Positions 52,566-63,657 are shown, counted from the first letter of the stretch. The stretch: DNA of 64,000 bases from Psychrobacter sp. Cmf 22.2 (GCF_001921745.1 NZ_MRYA01000001.1:434001-498000); one strand, 5' to 3'. Translations and numbers: made by a program. The notes: generated by a model from the letters alone, not told the origin.

Positions 52566-53632
52566 TAACGGTACACCACTGCGTCCGCACTGTTGTTAGA
52601 GCCACGCTCGACCATTTCACCTAATTGCCATGCTGTTTCGCCAGCATCATTTAGAGTCTTAATAGCGATATCAGCTTTGTCTTTTGGTACCACGATGACA
52701 AAACCAACCCCGCAATTAAAGGTGCGATACATCTCGCTTTGCTCGATATTACCTTGGGTTTGTAGCCACGTAAATAGTTCTGAGAACTGCCAGCTATTTG
52801 TGTCAATGCTAGCGGCCAAATTATCTGGTAATACCCGTGGTAGATTGTCTGTTAAGCCGCCACCAGTAATGTGTGACATTGCATGTAAAGCCGAGCTACC
52901 AAGCGTGTCTTGCAAAGCTTTAATGGCTTTTACGTAGATACGAGTCGGTGCCATTAGGGCATCTTGGATAGGCTGGCCATCTAGCTGCTCATTGCTGCTA
53001 GTGACATCAACACCGCTTACCTCAATGACTTTACGTACAAGAGAGTAGCCATTTGAGTGCGCGCCACTTGAAGCAAGTGCGATTAACACATCGCCCTCGC
53101 TGACATTTTCACCAGTGATGACTTCGCTTTCTTCGACTACGCCGACACAAAAACCTGCTAAGTCATAATCATCATCTTGATACATGCCTGGCATCTCAGC
53201 CGTTTCGCCACCGATAAGTGCGCAATTGGCAAGCTTGCAACCATCACCGATGCCAGTGACCACAGTTGCCGCTACATCGACATCCAGCTTACCAGTCGCA
53301 TAATAATCTAAAAAGAATAACGGCTCTGCACCGCATACTAATAAATCATTAACACACATGGCGACCAAATCAATACCAATAGTGTCATGACGGTTTAATT
53401 GTAATGCCAATTTAAGCTTGGTACCGACACCATCAGTACCAGAGACCAGTAACGGAGAAGTATACCCTGTCGGAATACGACATAACGCGCCGAAACCGCC
53501 TAGACCACCCACAACTTCAGGGCGAGTAGTGGCTTTTGCTACGGATTTGATTCGTTGAACCAACGCATCGCCTGCATCAATATCAACGCCGGCATCTTTG
53601 TAGCTTAAAGAAGGCTTGTCACTCATAGTCAT
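52565..53632 (-). CDS. purM: Phosphoribosylformylglycinamidine cyclo-ligase (AIR synthase)
   Basis: ATP-dependent closure of the imidazole ring to give AIR. Signatures include [16 protein letters not shown] at the start, [39 protein letters not shown] and [12 protein letters not shown]. At 355 residues it has the normal length. A second Met two codons in is an alternative start. It is the first gene of the purM-purN operon and divergent from the perM-hda side, an arrangement also known in related genera. Confidence 0.98.
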   Translation of the reverse strand: MTMSDKPSLSYKDAGVDIDAGDALVQRIKSVAKATTRPEVVGGLGGFGALCRIPTGYTSPLLVSGTDGVGTKLKLALQLNRHDTIGIDLVAMCVNDLLVCGAEPLFFLDYYATGKLDVDVAATVVTGIGDGCKLANCALIGGETAEMPGMYQDDDYDLAGFCVGVVEESEVITGENVSEGDVLIALASSGAHSNGYSLVRKVIEVSGVDVTSSNEQLDGQPIQDALMAPTRIYVKAIKALQDTLGSSALHAMSHITGGGLTDNLPRVLPDNLAASIDTNSWQFSELFTWLQTQGNIEQSEMYRTFNCGVGFVIVVPKDKADIAIKTLNDAGETAWQLGEMVERGSNNSADAVVYR

Positions 53633-53987
53633 CTCACAATTGGGGATAGATAATTGGAATCAATAATTGAAGTCGTTCATCAAAATGAATAGTTGCAGTC
53701 AGTATTACAGAATCTGAATGTAGTGCGCGCATTATACCCAAAAATAGACCATACTCGCAAAGCAACTTGCCAATATTTAGCCAAGATTCGCTATAAGTCG
53801 CAAATAAAAAGCTAAGACACAAAAAATGACTGCTTTTTTACTGTACTTTGCGATAATAAGACGCCTAAGTAACTATAAAATTAACGTACTAATGATGGCT
53901 GCTAAAGTAAAGTTATTTAATAAATGACATACTAAGATGTTAGTAACGTTATCATTTTAAATCAGATTAATTGTAGGATTGTCCTTA
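53633..53987. other. Divergent region between purM and perM
   Basis: About 355 bases without a supported gene. A 62-codon minus-strand frame at 53634-53822 lacks a ribosome binding site and looks like chance. No PurR-type box was recognised. Confidence 0.4.
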
Positions 53988-55094
53988 ATGATAAACCAAC
54001 CGATAGATCCATTTTTTCGGCGCTTATTTATCGTCGTTGCTATTGTCATAACCCTATTTTTGTTGTATTTAATGATACCGGTCATTATACCGTTCGTAAT
54101 TGCTTTTATATTGGCGTATTTATTAAATCCATTGGTCAAACGTTTATCGAAGTATGTTAGACGCTGGATAGCAATCATCATTGTCTATGCCATATTGACG
54201 TTAAGTATGATACTGGTACTTTGGTGGATTGTGCCAACATTGTGGCATCAACTACAAGCTGCTTGGGAGTATCTACCTAAGATTTTGAGTTGGTATGATG
54301 AGGTTGTGCGCGAATGGTTTAGTGCCAATACTCGCTATCGCCTACCAGAGTTGGAGGCAAAAGGGTTGTCTGAGACATTGATGGACTATATGCAAACGCA
54401 TTATAGGTTTTCGGACGCCAGTAGTTGGATGAGTCAAATAATCGCCTCAAGTATGAATTTTATTAATAGTGCTGGACTTATCGTGCTAGTCCCCATTTTA
54501 ACCTTTTACTTTTTGTTTAATTGGGACAAACGTTTGCTTAGCTGGAAAGTCGCTATTCCTACTGCTTATTGCAAGACAGTCATCGAGATTGCTCAAGAGT
54601 GTGATCGGGCGTTGATGGCTTTTATCAAAGGTCAGTTACTGGTCATGGTACTATTAGGAATCATTTATGCTGTACAATTACAATTGATTGGGCTTGAGCT
54701 TGGTATAATCATTGGTATGGGCGCAGGCATCGCAAGCTTTGTCCCTTATTTAGGCTTTGGGCTTGGTTTTATTGCTGCTATTATCGCTTGTCTATTCCAG
54801 TTTGGTTTAAATTGGACTTATCTGTCTTTGATAGTGGGGGCATTTTTGGTAGGTCAAGCGGCAGAAGGTTATATTTTACAGCCCTTGTTGTTAGGGGATA
54901 AGATTGGCTTATCACCGCTTTGGGTAATATTTGCAGTATTGGCAGGGGCAAGTCTATTAGGGTTCGTCGGTATGTTGATTGCCTTGCCTGTATCCGCTGT
55001 ACTCAATGTATTGTTTCATCATTTATATGATTATTACCGTTCTACTGATCTTTATAAAGGACGTAAGCAGTTAAACTTATTCGAAAAAAGATAA
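53988..55094 (+). CDS. AI-2E family transporter (PerM-like)
   Basis: A 368-residue polytopic membrane protein with about eight hydrophobic segments. It belongs to the AI-2E/PerM family, whose members have been linked to autoinducer export or Na+/H+ exchange; the substrate here is unknown. The conserved central region GIIIGMGAGIASFVPYLG and the C-terminal LLGFVGMLIALPVSA are typical. I choose the ATG at 53988 with agga 9 bases upstream over the TTG at 53979. It precedes hda, a neighbourhood shared with Pseudomonas and Acinetobacter. Confidence 0.9.
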   Translation: MINQPIDPFFRRLFIVVAIVITLFLLYLMIPVIIPFVIAFILAYLLNPLVKRLSKYVRRWIAIIIVYAILTLSMILVLWWIVPTLWHQLQAAWEYLPKILSWYDEVVREWFSANTRYRLPELEAKGLSETLMDYMQTHYRFSDASSWMSQIIASSMNFINSAGLIVLVPILTFYFLFNWDKRLLSWKVAIPTAYCKTVIEIAQECDRALMAFIKGQLLVMVLLGIIYAVQLQLIGLELGIIIGMGAGIASFVPYLGFGLGFIAAIIACLFQFGLNWTYLSLIVGAFLVGQAAEGYILQPLLLGDKIGLSPLWVIFAVLAGASLLGFVGMLIALPVSAVLNVLFHHLYDYYRSTDLYKGRKQLNLFEKR

Positions 55095-55414
55095 GTCATA
55101 TAATATTGCAGCTTATAGCCTACATTGATAGCGCTGGTCAGATGGTAGCTCCTAGGTGAGTGGTTAATGTAGGTTAGTGAGTAAAAGAGTTGTCAGTCAT
55201 TTTATAAATATGTTATATATAGGCGCAGTATTGACTATAGCAGTTGCTTGTTCATTACTCTTAAAAGAGATGTTCGCTAATAAGACGTTAGTCAAAAGAG
55301 TCATAGTCAATAGCAGCAAATTCATGTTACACAGTATTTAAGCCAGTTAAAAGAAAGTCGATTATCATGTTGTGTTTTCTTTTTTTTGTGCGATGCAAAA
55401 CGAGTTGATGATTC
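55095..55414. other. Gap between perM and hda
   Basis: 320 bases with no gene or clear terminator. It is AT-rich and probably carries the hda promoter. Confidence 0.4.
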
Positions 55415-56218
55415 ATGGCAGAAGCACAGCTAAGTCTTAATTTGGACATTAAACACGATGCAAGTCTTAGTGACTTTGCAGGTCCAGGTTGGATGTCGAT
55501 TATTGATGCAGTACGGCAACTACATGTCGGCCTGATAGGACAGCTGTACTTATTTGGTAGCCCTGCTACTGGCAAATCCCACCTACTATCGGCTATTTGT
55601 GAGTCGTTTATCGAGATGGACAAGACAGCAATTTGTTTGTCGCTTAATGAGTTGATTCACACTGATGTCCATGTGCTGTCATCTTTAGAAAACTTTGATC
55701 TTATCGCTATTGATGATTTGGAAGTACTAGAACATAGCAGTCAATGGCAAGAAGCACTATTTCATTTGATAAACCGTAGCCGAGAAGGGCAGCGTCAGTT
55801 GCTATTCGCTGCTAATAGGCCAGCCAGTGAGCTGCCATTTCAGCTAACTGACTTATTGACACGTTTAGCGCAAGCGCCTACTTTTAAAGTACCTAATGGT
55901 CATGAGTTAGCAGATCGTCAAGCACTACTTCAATCTATCTTGCGTAGGCGAGGTTGGCAGTTCGATCAGCGTATCATTGACCATTTGCTTACCGAAGGTC
56001 CGCATCGTATCGGGGCGATGATGGAAGTGCTAAATTATATTCAGCCAATGTTCTCTAATCTTGGACGTAGCAATATATCAAAAGCAGTCATAAGTGATGC
56101 GCTACGTACTATTGATGAGCAAACGCTTGCTGCCGAGCTTGCTGATATCGCTCAAGAAGCCCATGAAGATAGTGAAGCGGCAAATAATGACAATCATACA
56201 ATACCTTTAGATTTTTAG
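55415..56218 (+). CDS. hda: DnaA regulatory inactivator Hda
   Basis: An AAA+ protein that, bound to the DNA-loaded sliding clamp, promotes ATP hydrolysis on DnaA and so prevents re-initiation. The N-terminal clamp-binding motif is seen as QLSLNL at residues 5-10. Walker A is GSPATGKSH, Walker B LIAIDDLEVL, sensor 1 FAANRPASEL and the arginine-finger region DLLTRLAQAP. The 267 residues include an acidic tail about 30 longer than in E. coli. Confidence 0.94.
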   Translation: MAEAQLSLNLDIKHDASLSDFAGPGWMSIIDAVRQLHVGLIGQLYLFGSPATGKSHLLSAICESFIEMDKTAICLSLNELIHTDVHVLSSLENFDLIAIDDLEVLEHSSQWQEALFHLINRSREGQRQLLFAANRPASELPFQLTDLLTRLAQAPTFKVPNGHELADRQALLQSILRRRGWQFDQRIIDHLLTEGPHRIGAMMEVLNYIQPMFSNLGRSNISKAVISDALRTIDEQTLAAELADIAQEAHEDSEAANNDNHTIPLDF

Positions 56219-56317
56219 ATGTCAAAACTCACTAAAGAAAGCTTATTAAAGATAGATAGCTTAACGCTATAATTGCTAATTTTCTCACCAAACTTTTTAT
56301 CGTGGATAGGATGTCTT

Positions 56318-57025
56318 ATGAAAATCTCTGCCTCTTTGCTCAAAAAAATGACCATTAGTACACTATTCGTCAGCATAGGTTCGGTATCTATGCTCTCACA
56401 TGCAGCAGTCACTCTAAACGTTGATGATCATATCAAAGTAACGGCTATCAACGGGCAGGAAGTCAAACAAAGTGCATTCCAACCCTTAACGAAGACGTTT
56501 ACTCTGCAGCCAGGCCAGCATGCTATCACTGCTAAATACGATCGTTTATATAAATTACCTCGAGATCAGCATGACTATCTGCGTTCAGGCAACATCAGCA
56601 TAACAGCAGAGTTGGCCGACAATCAGACATACCGTTTGGCCATGCCCAATCAGCCAGAAGACTATGAAGCAGCTAAAGAATATGCTGAACGTCCAACGCT
56701 AGCTATACTAAATAATGACACAGTGGTTGCAAGTCAACAAAGCCTTGGCGGTAATAAAGGTGGGTTACTTTCAGGTATAGGACAGGCTCTAGGCGGCGTA
56801 TTCGGTGGTAGTAGCAATGCTGAGCTACAGAATCAGCGCGCTATCGCTGCAATAGAACAGCCAAGTACACCACAAGTAGCGACCACTCAGCCTAGAGTGA
56901 ACACTGGTACGGTAAGCTCTACAACTACAACACAGTCTATAGATACCCTTGATAGCTTCATGCAGATCTGGCTTAATGCCACACCTGCTGAGCGCGAGAA
57001 AATGCGTCAGTGGATTCAAAAATAG
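56318..57025 (+). CDS. DUF2057 (YccT-like) exported protein
   Basis: A 235-residue protein with a signal peptide (basic KISASLLKKM, hydrophobic core, cleavage near MLSHAA). Residues 30-140 match the DUF2057 family (AVTLNVDDHIKVTAINGQE and later TYRLAMPNQPEDYEAAKEYAERPTLAIL). A Gly-rich stretch (GGLLSGIGQALGGVFGG) and a Thr-rich linker precede a short C-terminal helix (FMQIWLNATPAEREKMRQWIQK). The frame extends to a TTG at 56273, but the ATG at 56318 gives a proper signal peptide. The function of the family is not settled. Confidence 0.85.
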   Translation: MKISASLLKKMTISTLFVSIGSVSMLSHAAVTLNVDDHIKVTAINGQEVKQSAFQPLTKTFTLQPGQHAITAKYDRLYKLPRDQHDYLRSGNISITAELADNQTYRLAMPNQPEDYEAAKEYAERPTLAILNNDTVVASQQSLGGNKGGLLSGIGQALGGVFGGSSNAELQNQRAIAAIEQPSTPQVATTQPRVNTGTVSSTTTTQSIDTLDSFMQIWLNATPAEREKMRQWIQK

Positions 57026-57067
57026 AGCATGGTTTCTGTAAAATAACAGTTTTCGTAAGATAAGCGA

Positions 57068-57100
57068 TAAAAAAAGCACCTAATGATAGGTGCTTTTTTT
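57068..57100. terminator. Bidirectional terminator between the DUF2057 gene and dps
   Basis: The stem aaagcacct / aggtgcttt with a 6-base loop has an A run on the left and seven T on the right. It serves two convergent genes. Confidence 0.88.
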
Positions 57101-57127
57101 ATGAGTTTTTATGTTTTAGTCATATTA

Positions 57128-57613
57128 TTAACCTAAAAAAGCATTATACATCCAGATCAATTTCTCCTGCTGCTGTACATATTCATCTACTAAGTCAGCG
57201 GTACCTTGATCTTCAGCTTGTTCAGCTAGTGCTGATACGTCACGTTGCTCTTCAATAAGAGATTGCAAACCAGTCACCACGCCTTTCACGCAAGCATTAC
57301 CGTCTTTAACATTCTTATCTTCAGGAATACTGGTGTGCTGAGCAAAGTCACTATAAGCATGCAATGGCGTACCACCTAATGTCAAAATACGTTCAGCGAT
57401 CTCGTCGATTTCTACCTGTAAGCTAGTATATAGTTCTTCAAACTGAGGATGTAGGGTGAAGAAGTGCTCACCTTTTACGTTCCAGTGGTAACCGCGAACG
57501 TTAATATAAAACATATGATAGCTTGATAATAAGCTGTTGAGCTTGGTGATTACTTCGCTCATATCTGCTTTCTCTAGACCGATTTGATTAGTCGCATTAT
57601 TGGTATTACTCAT
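57128..57613 (-). CDS. dps: Dps-family ferritin-like DNA-protection protein
   Basis: A 161-residue four-helix-bundle protein that forms 12-mers, oxidises Fe2+ with peroxide and protects DNA. The inter-subunit ferroxidase ligands are present in GYHWNVKGEHFFTLHPQFEELY and VEIDEIAERI. The N-terminal tail is short and not Lys-rich, so direct DNA binding may be weak. It is a single-gene unit. Confidence 0.93.
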   Translation of the reverse strand: MSNTNNATNQIGLEKADMSEVITKLNSLLSSYHMFYINVRGYHWNVKGEHFFTLHPQFEELYTSLQVEIDEIAERILTLGGTPLHAYSDFAQHTSIPEDKNVKDGNACVKGVVTGLQSLIEEQRDVSALAEQAEDQGTADLVDEYVQQQEKLIWMYNAFLG

Positions 57614-57843
57614 AATATTATCCTTATAGTGTGAGTGTAAATTATAAAATAAAAGTATAGCAAGTTATTCCATTTATACTTAAGCGCTTTACTGCAACAG
57701 AACTTTAAAAATACAGTAAACATATCCTAAAAAGCAAATAGAACAATCACAGCGCCATACCCTTTAATGATTATTATAATAGCAAAACTTGAATCATTAG
57801 TTAAGTTTGATAAATATAACGCTATGATTGATTCTATAAAACC

Positions 57844-58506
57844 TTACTTTGAGGGCGGTTGTAGGCTTTCAGGATTTAAGCCGCGTATTGGAACGACTTC
57901 TTGTAAATGCTGACGGACAGTATCAATAGGGAACTTCTGTGCTTGTAAACGTTTGGGTACGATTTGGCTACCTTGTTGCCCCTTCATTTCAAACATCATA
58001 AAGATATAGTCATCAGTCTCATCCCAGCTTTTGACCGCAGTCCATGGAATCACCGCTTGTTGAGTGGCACCCGCTCGCATTTGCATGCCACGCATCTTAT
58101 TGCTGCTCATCAAATCAGGTTGATTGCTCGGCATTGCCATGACTAGACCATGTTTTTGTACGCCTAGTTTCATTTGACGCATCTCATCTGGCATCTCTTG
58201 TTCAGCTACTTGTTTATCAAACTGTTTTTTGACATACCATTTAAAGCCTAAAGTACGAACCAATAGGTAAATGACGACCGAGACCAGCATGACCCAAAAT
58301 ATAATAGTGGAATAGCCTGTCACGAATATTAGCCCTGCAACCGCTAGTATTACGACCACCGCCATGATAATCCATTCTTTCATTTTGATGCTTTTTAGAC
58401 CGAAAGAGGGGCTAGCACTGGCAAATAGCTCATACTGTGCTTGATGAAATTCAGTCTCAGTCAGGTTTAGGGGGACAGGTTGTAGCGTGTAGGGGTACAG
58501 GGCCAT
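57844..58506 (-). CDS. YcxB-like membrane protein
   Basis: A 220-residue protein with two adjacent membrane segments (about residues 44-64 and 67-87) and a C-terminal cytosolic domain with the YcxB-family pattern (VIPWTAVKSWDETDDYIFMMF and IVPKRLQAQKFPIDTVRQHL). The family is of unknown function. It is divergent from serS across 530 bases. Confidence 0.75.
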   Translation of the reverse strand: MALYPYTLQPVPLNLTETEFHQAQYELFASASPSFGLKSIKMKEWIIMAVVVILAVAGLIFVTGYSTIIFWVMLVSVVIYLLVRTLGFKWYVKKQFDKQVAEQEMPDEMRQMKLGVQKHGLVMAMPSNQPDLMSSNKMRGMQMRAGATQQAVIPWTAVKSWDETDDYIFMMFEMKGQQGSQIVPKRLQAQKFPIDTVRQHLQEVVPIRGLNPESLQPPSK

Positions 58507-59036
58507 AAAGGTTTCTCAAATACTTATATTAAAAGTGTTGGGTTTAAATCGCCAAAACGAAACAGCTACGCGTATTTGGCTGGAAGTGGAATAAAGGTAT
58601 GCGCTTATCTTACCGAAAAGTACTCTTAAATGGAACATATAAGGATATCTGTTCACTGATAGATACCATATAAATGGTATGAACGCTGGTATTTGCAGCT
58701 TACTTGGTTAAATAGTAATCTCAAAGTGTGAACAGGGTGTTTCAAAATTATGGTGTATTAGCTTACTACAGCAAGTATGCTAATGATAATACGTGATAAT
58801 CCCTGACAGTTATAACTAGAACATAGCTAAAAAATGGTCGAAATACTGATTAGACAGAGTTGCAATATGGTCAAAGCTACTGGGTCTTGGTATTATAGCG
58901 GCTACAATATATTCTCATGAAAAACAGGCTGTCATAAACAAATAATACGGTTAGGCGAGGTATTAAAGCTAGACTAGCCCCTATACTACTTTTCCTTTAA
59001 AATTTTTATTCACTTTTAGCGTTACAGGCAACTATT
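58507..59036. other. Upstream region of serS
   Basis: A 530-bp gap without a gene. It holds a 7-bp inverted repeat ataccat-N4-atggtat at 58663-58680 that could be an operator. No T-box or other RNA family was recognised. Confidence 0.45.
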
Positions 59037-60323
59037 ATGATTGATCCAAAACTCTTACGCGGCGACCTAAGCGATCTACAGCAACAACTCGCCACTCGTG
59101 GTTATACGCTTGATATGGCCTTTTGGCAAAGTATCGAAGCTGAGCGTAAATCGCTACAAGTTAAGACCGAAGAGTTGCAATCGCGCCGTAATGCCGGTGC
59201 AAAACAAGTGGGCGCGCTAAAAAAATCAGGCGAAGATGCCAGCGAGCTATTGGCTCAAATGCAAAGTGTCAGTAGTGAGATTAAAGTAGCTGAAGACGAG
59301 CTGCGCACTCTACAAGAGCGCATCAACCAAGCTGCTTTGCAAATCCCGAATATCCCAGCAGCAGATGTGCCAGTGGGTGCGTCAGAAGATGATAACGTTG
59401 AAGTACGCACTTGGGGGACGCCGCGAGATTTTGATTTTGAGATTCAAGACCATACTCATATCGGTGAGACGCTTGATATGCTCGATTTTGAAGCAGCAAC
59501 AAAGCTCACTGGTAGTCGCTTTAATGTGTTGAAAGGCCAGCTTGCACAGCTGCATCGTGCTTTAATTCAGTTTATGCTGAATACCCATACTATTAAGTAC
59601 GGCTACACTGAGACTTATGTGCCTTATATCGTCAATTCTGAAAGCTTAAAAGGCACAGGTCAGTTGCCAAAGTTTGAAGATGATTTGTTTAAACTGACCA
59701 ATCATACTAATAACGATGAGATGGATTTTTACCTCATTCCAACGGCGGAAGTGCCGATGACCAACTTGGTACGCGGCGAGCGCTTAGATATCAAAGAGCT
59801 ACCGTTAAAGTTTACCGCGCATACGCCATGTTTCCGCAGTGAAGCTGGCTCGCATGGCCGTGATACCCGTGGTCTTATCCGTCAGCATCAGTTTGAAAAA
59901 GTTGAGATGGTCAATATTGCCTCAGCTGAGCAGTCAGATGAGCTATTAGAAGCGATGACAGGACAGGCCGAAGATATCTTGCAACAGCTCAATCTACCAT
60001 ATCGTACCGTTAAGCTGTGTACTGGCGATATGGGCTTTGCCGCGCAAAAGACTTATGACATCGAAGTATGGTTACCAAGCCAAGAGACCTATCGTGAAAT
60101 CTCTAGCTGCTCTAACTGCGGTGATTTCCAAGCACGCCGTATGGGCACACGGGTCAAAGACGGCAAGCAAACCAGTCTTGCGCATACGTTAAATGGCTCA
60201 GGTTTGGCCGTCGGCCGTACCTTACTGGCAGTGATGGAAAACTATCAGAACGCTGATGGTAGTATCACTATTCCAGAAGTATTGCGTCCGTTTATGGGCG
60301 GTGCTGAGACTATATCAGCTTAA
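59037..60323 (+). CDS. serS: Serine--tRNA ligase
   Basis: A class II aminoacyl-tRNA synthetase charging tRNA-Ser and tRNA-Sec. The N-terminal long coiled-coil arm that holds the tRNA covers residues 27-105. Motif 2 is [21 protein letters not shown] and motif 3 [16 protein letters not shown], and the seryl-AMP region [13 protein letters not shown] is present. The 428-residue length is normal. It starts exactly at ATG 59037 ([10 protein letters not shown]). Confidence 0.98.
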   Translation: MIDPKLLRGDLSDLQQQLATRGYTLDMAFWQSIEAERKSLQVKTEELQSRRNAGAKQVGALKKSGEDASELLAQMQSVSSEIKVAEDELRTLQERINQAALQIPNIPAADVPVGASEDDNVEVRTWGTPRDFDFEIQDHTHIGETLDMLDFEAATKLTGSRFNVLKGQLAQLHRALIQFMLNTHTIKYGYTETYVPYIVNSESLKGTGQLPKFEDDLFKLTNHTNNDEMDFYLIPTAEVPMTNLVRGERLDIKELPLKFTAHTPCFRSEAGSHGRDTRGLIRQHQFEKVEMVNIASAEQSDELLEAMTGQAEDILQQLNLPYRTVKLCTGDMGFAAQKTYDIEVWLPSQETYREISSCSNCGDFQARRMGTRVKDGKQTSLAHTLNGSGLAVGRTLLAVMENYQNADGSITIPEVLRPFMGGAETISA

Positions 60324-60598
60324 CAAATGTTTTACTGTAGTAATGGCAAGTTAGCATGATAACTTGTCATTTATTACTTTTAACCAATTATTAATGGTTG
60401 TTTGACAAAACCGATATAAGTCATAAGTTAAATACAAACGATTTTATAATGTCGTTTTTGGCTTGCTTCATAGCAAATATGTTAATATTGCAGCTTAAAT
60501 AAATACCTTATGTCTAAGAGTATTTATTGCGCTTTTCTATTGTTTAATCGATCTTCCTCTTATCCTCCATACTTCTCATTCGAATATTAGGACACTCT

Positions 60599-62596
60599 AT
60601 GCCCACCCCAATTAACGAACGTAAATTAGCCAATGCCATCCGTGTACTGTCGTTTGATGCGGTTCAAAAAGCCAACTCTGGACATCCAGGCGCGCCGATG
60701 GGCATGGCTGATATTGCTGAAGTTCTGTGGCGCAAGTTTTTAAAGCACAATCCTGCTGACCCGCAATGGCCCAACCGCGATCGCTTTGTGTTATCGAACG
60801 GTCATGGCTCGATGCTTATTTACTCGTTATTACATTTATCAGGCTATGACGTCAGCGTTGATGACCTAAAAGGCTTCCGTCAGTTGCATTCAAAAACCCC
60901 AGGCCATCCTGAACTTGGCTACACGCCGGGCGTTGAGACCACGACTGGTCCATTAGGACAAGGTATCGCCAACGCGGTTGGTTTTGCTATCGCTGAAAAG
61001 ACCTTAGCGGCACAGTTTAATCGTGACGGTCATAACATCGTCGACCACCATACCTATGCGTTCTTGGGTGATGGCTGCTTGATGGAAGGTATTAGCCATG
61101 AAGTTTGCTCGCTCGCTGGCACGCTAGAGCTTGGCAAGCTGGTATTCTTCTATGATGATAATGGTATCTCTATCGATGGTGATGTTGAGGGCTGGTTCAC
61201 TGATGATACGCAGGCGCGTTTTGAAGCGTATGGCTGGCAAGTTATCAAAGTCGACGGCCATGATACTGATGCCATCACGCAAGCAACTGAGCAAGCCATT
61301 AACGAAACGGCAAAGCCAAGCCTAATTATTTGCAAAACCACTATCGGTGCGGGCAGCCCAAACAAGCAAGGCCTAGCAGCCAGCCATGGTGCACCACTTG
61401 GTGATGATGAAATTGCCTTGACCCGTGATGCGTTGTCTTGGAAGCATGCACCGTTTGAGTTAGATGATGAAATCTACGAAGCGTGGGATGCCAAAGCCAA
61501 AGGCGATGTCCAACAAAAGAACTGGGATGCGGATTTTGCAGCGTACAAAAAAGCCTATCCAGAGTTGGCGGACGAGCTATTACGCCGCCTAAATGGCGAA
61601 TTGCCGGCAAACTTTGACAAGCAAGCAAAGGACTACATCCAACAAACCCAAGAGCAGGGCGGTGATGTTGCCAGCCGTAAAGCCAGTCAAAACGCGATTA
61701 ATACTTTGCAGCCATTATTGCCAGAGTTATTAGGCGGTTCAGCGGATCTGGCTGGCTCAAACCTCACACTATTTAAAGGTGCGAAAGGCATCGAAACTGA
61801 CGCTGATGGCAACTATATTTACTATGGCGTGCGCGAGTTCGGTATGACCGCGATTGCCAATGGTATCGCGCTACATGGTGGCTTTATCCCTTACGTTGCA
61901 ACCTTCCTCATGTTCATGGAATACGCGCGTAACGCCGTCCGTATGGGCGCATTGATGAAGCAACGTATCATCCATGTTTATACGCATGACTCTATCGGTC
62001 TGGGTGAAGATGGCCCAACGCATCAGCCAGTTGAGCAATTGACTAGCCTACGTACCACGCCAAATCTACGTACATGGCGTCCTTGTGATGCAACCGAATC
62101 TGCTACGGCTTGGGTAGAAGCAATCAAATCAGAAAACAACCCATCAGCATTGATCTTTAGCCGTCAAAGCTTGCCACATCAAGCACGTGATAGTGAGCAA
62201 GTAGCGAACATCACCAAAGGTGGTTATGTACTAGCGAAGGAACAAGGCGAGCTAAAAGCCATCATCATCGCGGCCGGTTCAGAAGTTGGCCTAGCGATGG
62301 AAGCGTATGCAACGCTTGGCGCAAATGGCGTTGGCGTCCGTGTGGTCTCTATGCCATGTGCTGAAATCTTTATGGAGCAAGACGCCAGCTATCGTGACGC
62401 TGTATTGCCTGCCACTATCCGCGCCCGCGTCGCAGTCGAAGCTGCCCATGTCGACTACTGGTATAAGTTCGTCGGTCTTGACGGCAAAGTCATTGGCATG
62501 ACCACTTATGGCGAGTCAGCACCTGCGAGTGACTTGTATAAAGAGTTTGGTATTACGACTGAAGCGGTGGTTGAGGCTGTGGAGAGTTTGGTTTAG
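60599..62596 (+). CDS. tkt: Transketolase
   Basis: A thiamine-diphosphate enzyme exchanging two-carbon units in the pentose phosphate pathway. Typical motifs are [18 protein letters not shown] near residue 20, the ThDP-binding [12 protein letters not shown] through [21 protein letters not shown] and, in the Pyr domain, [17 protein letters not shown] and [14 protein letters not shown]. At 665 residues it is of normal length. Ribosome binding site agga is 7 bases before the ATG. Confidence 0.98.
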   Translation: MPTPINERKLANAIRVLSFDAVQKANSGHPGAPMGMADIAEVLWRKFLKHNPADPQWPNRDRFVLSNGHGSMLIYSLLHLSGYDVSVDDLKGFRQLHSKTPGHPELGYTPGVETTTGPLGQGIANAVGFAIAEKTLAAQFNRDGHNIVDHHTYAFLGDGCLMEGISHEVCSLAGTLELGKLVFFYDDNGISIDGDVEGWFTDDTQARFEAYGWQVIKVDGHDTDAITQATEQAINETAKPSLIICKTTIGAGSPNKQGLAASHGAPLGDDEIALTRDALSWKHAPFELDDEIYEAWDAKAKGDVQQKNWDADFAAYKKAYPELADELLRRLNGELPANFDKQAKDYIQQTQEQGGDVASRKASQNAINTLQPLLPELLGGSADLAGSNLTLFKGAKGIETDADGNYIYYGVREFGMTAIANGIALHGGFIPYVATFLMFMEYARNAVRMGALMKQRIIHVYTHDSIGLGEDGPTHQPVEQLTSLRTTPNLRTWRPCDATESATAWVEAIKSENNPSALIFSRQSLPHQARDSEQVANITKGGYVLAKEQGELKAIIIAAGSEVGLAMEAYATLGANGVGVRVVSMPCAEIFMEQDASYRDAVLPATIRARVAVEAAHVDYWYKFVGLDGKVIGMTTYGESAPASDLYKEFGITTEAVVEAVESLV

Positions 62597-62644
62597 ATTA
62601 AACTTAGTTCGTAGGCTGTGGCTTTAGCCCAGCTACTACATAGA

Positions 62645-62682
62645 GAAGAGCCGCTAGATAATTATGGTGGCTCTTTTTTTAT
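62645..62682 (+). terminator. Terminator of tkt
   Basis: The stem aagagccgc / ggtggctctt with an 11-base loop is followed by seven T. Confidence 0.8.
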
Positions 62683-62804
62683 TTGGTTTTTGGCTTTTAA
62701 TTGATATTTGTTCGTTATTTTGGTTAACTAAATGGAACTCTACTCAGTAAGCATTATGCTTCTTTGCAAACTAAGTTTTTAGAATAAGACTTTAAGATAA
62801 TATT

Positions 62805-63098
62805 ATGGCAGCCTATATCACCGTTGGTGCTACAACTACTCATGGCGGTACAGGTATTACGGGTTCACCGCATACCACGCACAACGGTGTACAAGTCTCA
62901 CGTAAAGGCGATAAAGTCATCTGCAAAAATTGTAAAAAGCTTACTACTATTCTTACTGGCGATCCTACTTTTATCGTCGATGTTGCGCCTATTGTATGCG
63001 GTGGTGATGTGACGAGCTGCGGTGCGAACTTGATTGCTATTCAGCAGTCGTTTGCGGAGTCGGACTTTGAGGTAGAAGGAGTTAAGCAGCCTACATGA
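62805..63098 (+). CDS. PAAR-domain protein
   Basis: A 97-residue protein that is almost entirely a PAAR domain: VGATTTHGGTGITGSPHTT, then NGVQVSRKGDKVIC with KNCKK, and a C-terminal VCGGDVTSCGANLI. The His and Cys residues that hold the zinc at the tip are present. PAAR proteins sharpen the VgrG spike of type VI secretion or similar contractile machines and can carry effectors. No VgrG or type VI gene lies in this window, so it is an orphan here. The final 18 residues are outside the domain. Confidence 0.88.
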   Translation: MAAYITVGATTTHGGTGITGSPHTTHNGVQVSRKGDKVICKNCKKLTTILTGDPTFIVDVAPIVCGGDVTSCGANLIAIQQSFAESDFEVEGVKQPT

Positions 63099-63248
63099 TG
63101 AATAACGATCAATATTATGTTTGGTCTACCAATTTAAGGGCGCTTCGCGATGTGTATTTGTTTTGTACTAACACGTTGATTAGACAAGGATATTAACTTA
63201 ACATCAGGTATCTAAACGATTTATACAATACAATTAAGGAGTTGCCTT

Positions 63249-63569
63249 ATGTCAGACAAATCTGCTAAGAATGATACAAAAGATGATATCACACTCAGTA
63301 AAAAGGTTAAGAAGCAGCTAAGTAAGCTTGATAAGCTGCGCCAAAAAGAACAAGATAAAATAGATAAGGCGCGTCAAAAGGAGCTTGGTAAGGTAGATAA
63401 GAAACGTCAGAAAGAGCAAGACAAAGTAGATAAGATGATTCAGGGCTTAATTGACAATATTAATCAAAAAGCTAGTAAAAAACAGGAAAAGATAGACACC
63501 AAAATCCAGAAAAAAAGAAATAAATTAGACACGGCTGGTATAGAACAAGACCAACCATGGCAGTACTAA
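63249..63569 (+). CDS. Lys-rich coiled-coil protein with 11-residue repeats
   Basis: A 106-residue highly charged protein. From Lys26 there are four 11-residue units of the type K-(L/I/V)-D-K-x-R-Q-K-E-(Q/L)-(D/G): KLDKLRQKEQD, KIDKARQKELG, KVDKKRQKEQD and a diverged KVDKMIQGLID. Eleven-residue (hendecad) periodicity predicts a straight or slightly right-handed helix bundle. There is no Cys and one Trp at the C-terminus. The ribosome binding site aaggag is strong. I do not recognise a family. It lies 150 bases after the PAAR gene on the same strand, which might mean a shared function. Confidence 0.8.
   Translation: MSDKSAKNDTKDDITLSKKVKKQLSKLDKLRQKEQDKIDKARQKELGKVDKKRQKEQDKVDKMIQGLIDNINQKASKKQEKIDTKIQKKRNKLDTAGIEQDQPWQY
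63324..63455 (+). repeat. Four 33-bp tandem repeats in the coiled-coil gene
   Basis: Units start at 63324, 63357, 63390 and 63423. The first three are close copies at the protein level, the fourth keeps only the first four residues. Differences at silent positions show that the array is not new. Confidence 0.75.
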
Positions 63570-63657
63570 GTAATATATAAAAGTACCAAAATAAATATAA
63601 ATTTGGTAGCACTCATTTAGACTTAGATGTGTATGACTTTATAGTTGCAATATTACC

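Noticed and set aside
53634..53822. 62-codon minus-strand frame after purM's start
   Set aside because: No ribosome binding site, AT-biased composition and no recognisable product.
54000..55094. Assignment of the PerM-like protein as a quorum-sensing AI-2 exporter
   Set aside because: The family name does not prove the substrate, several members have other roles and no AI-2 synthesis gene is in the window.
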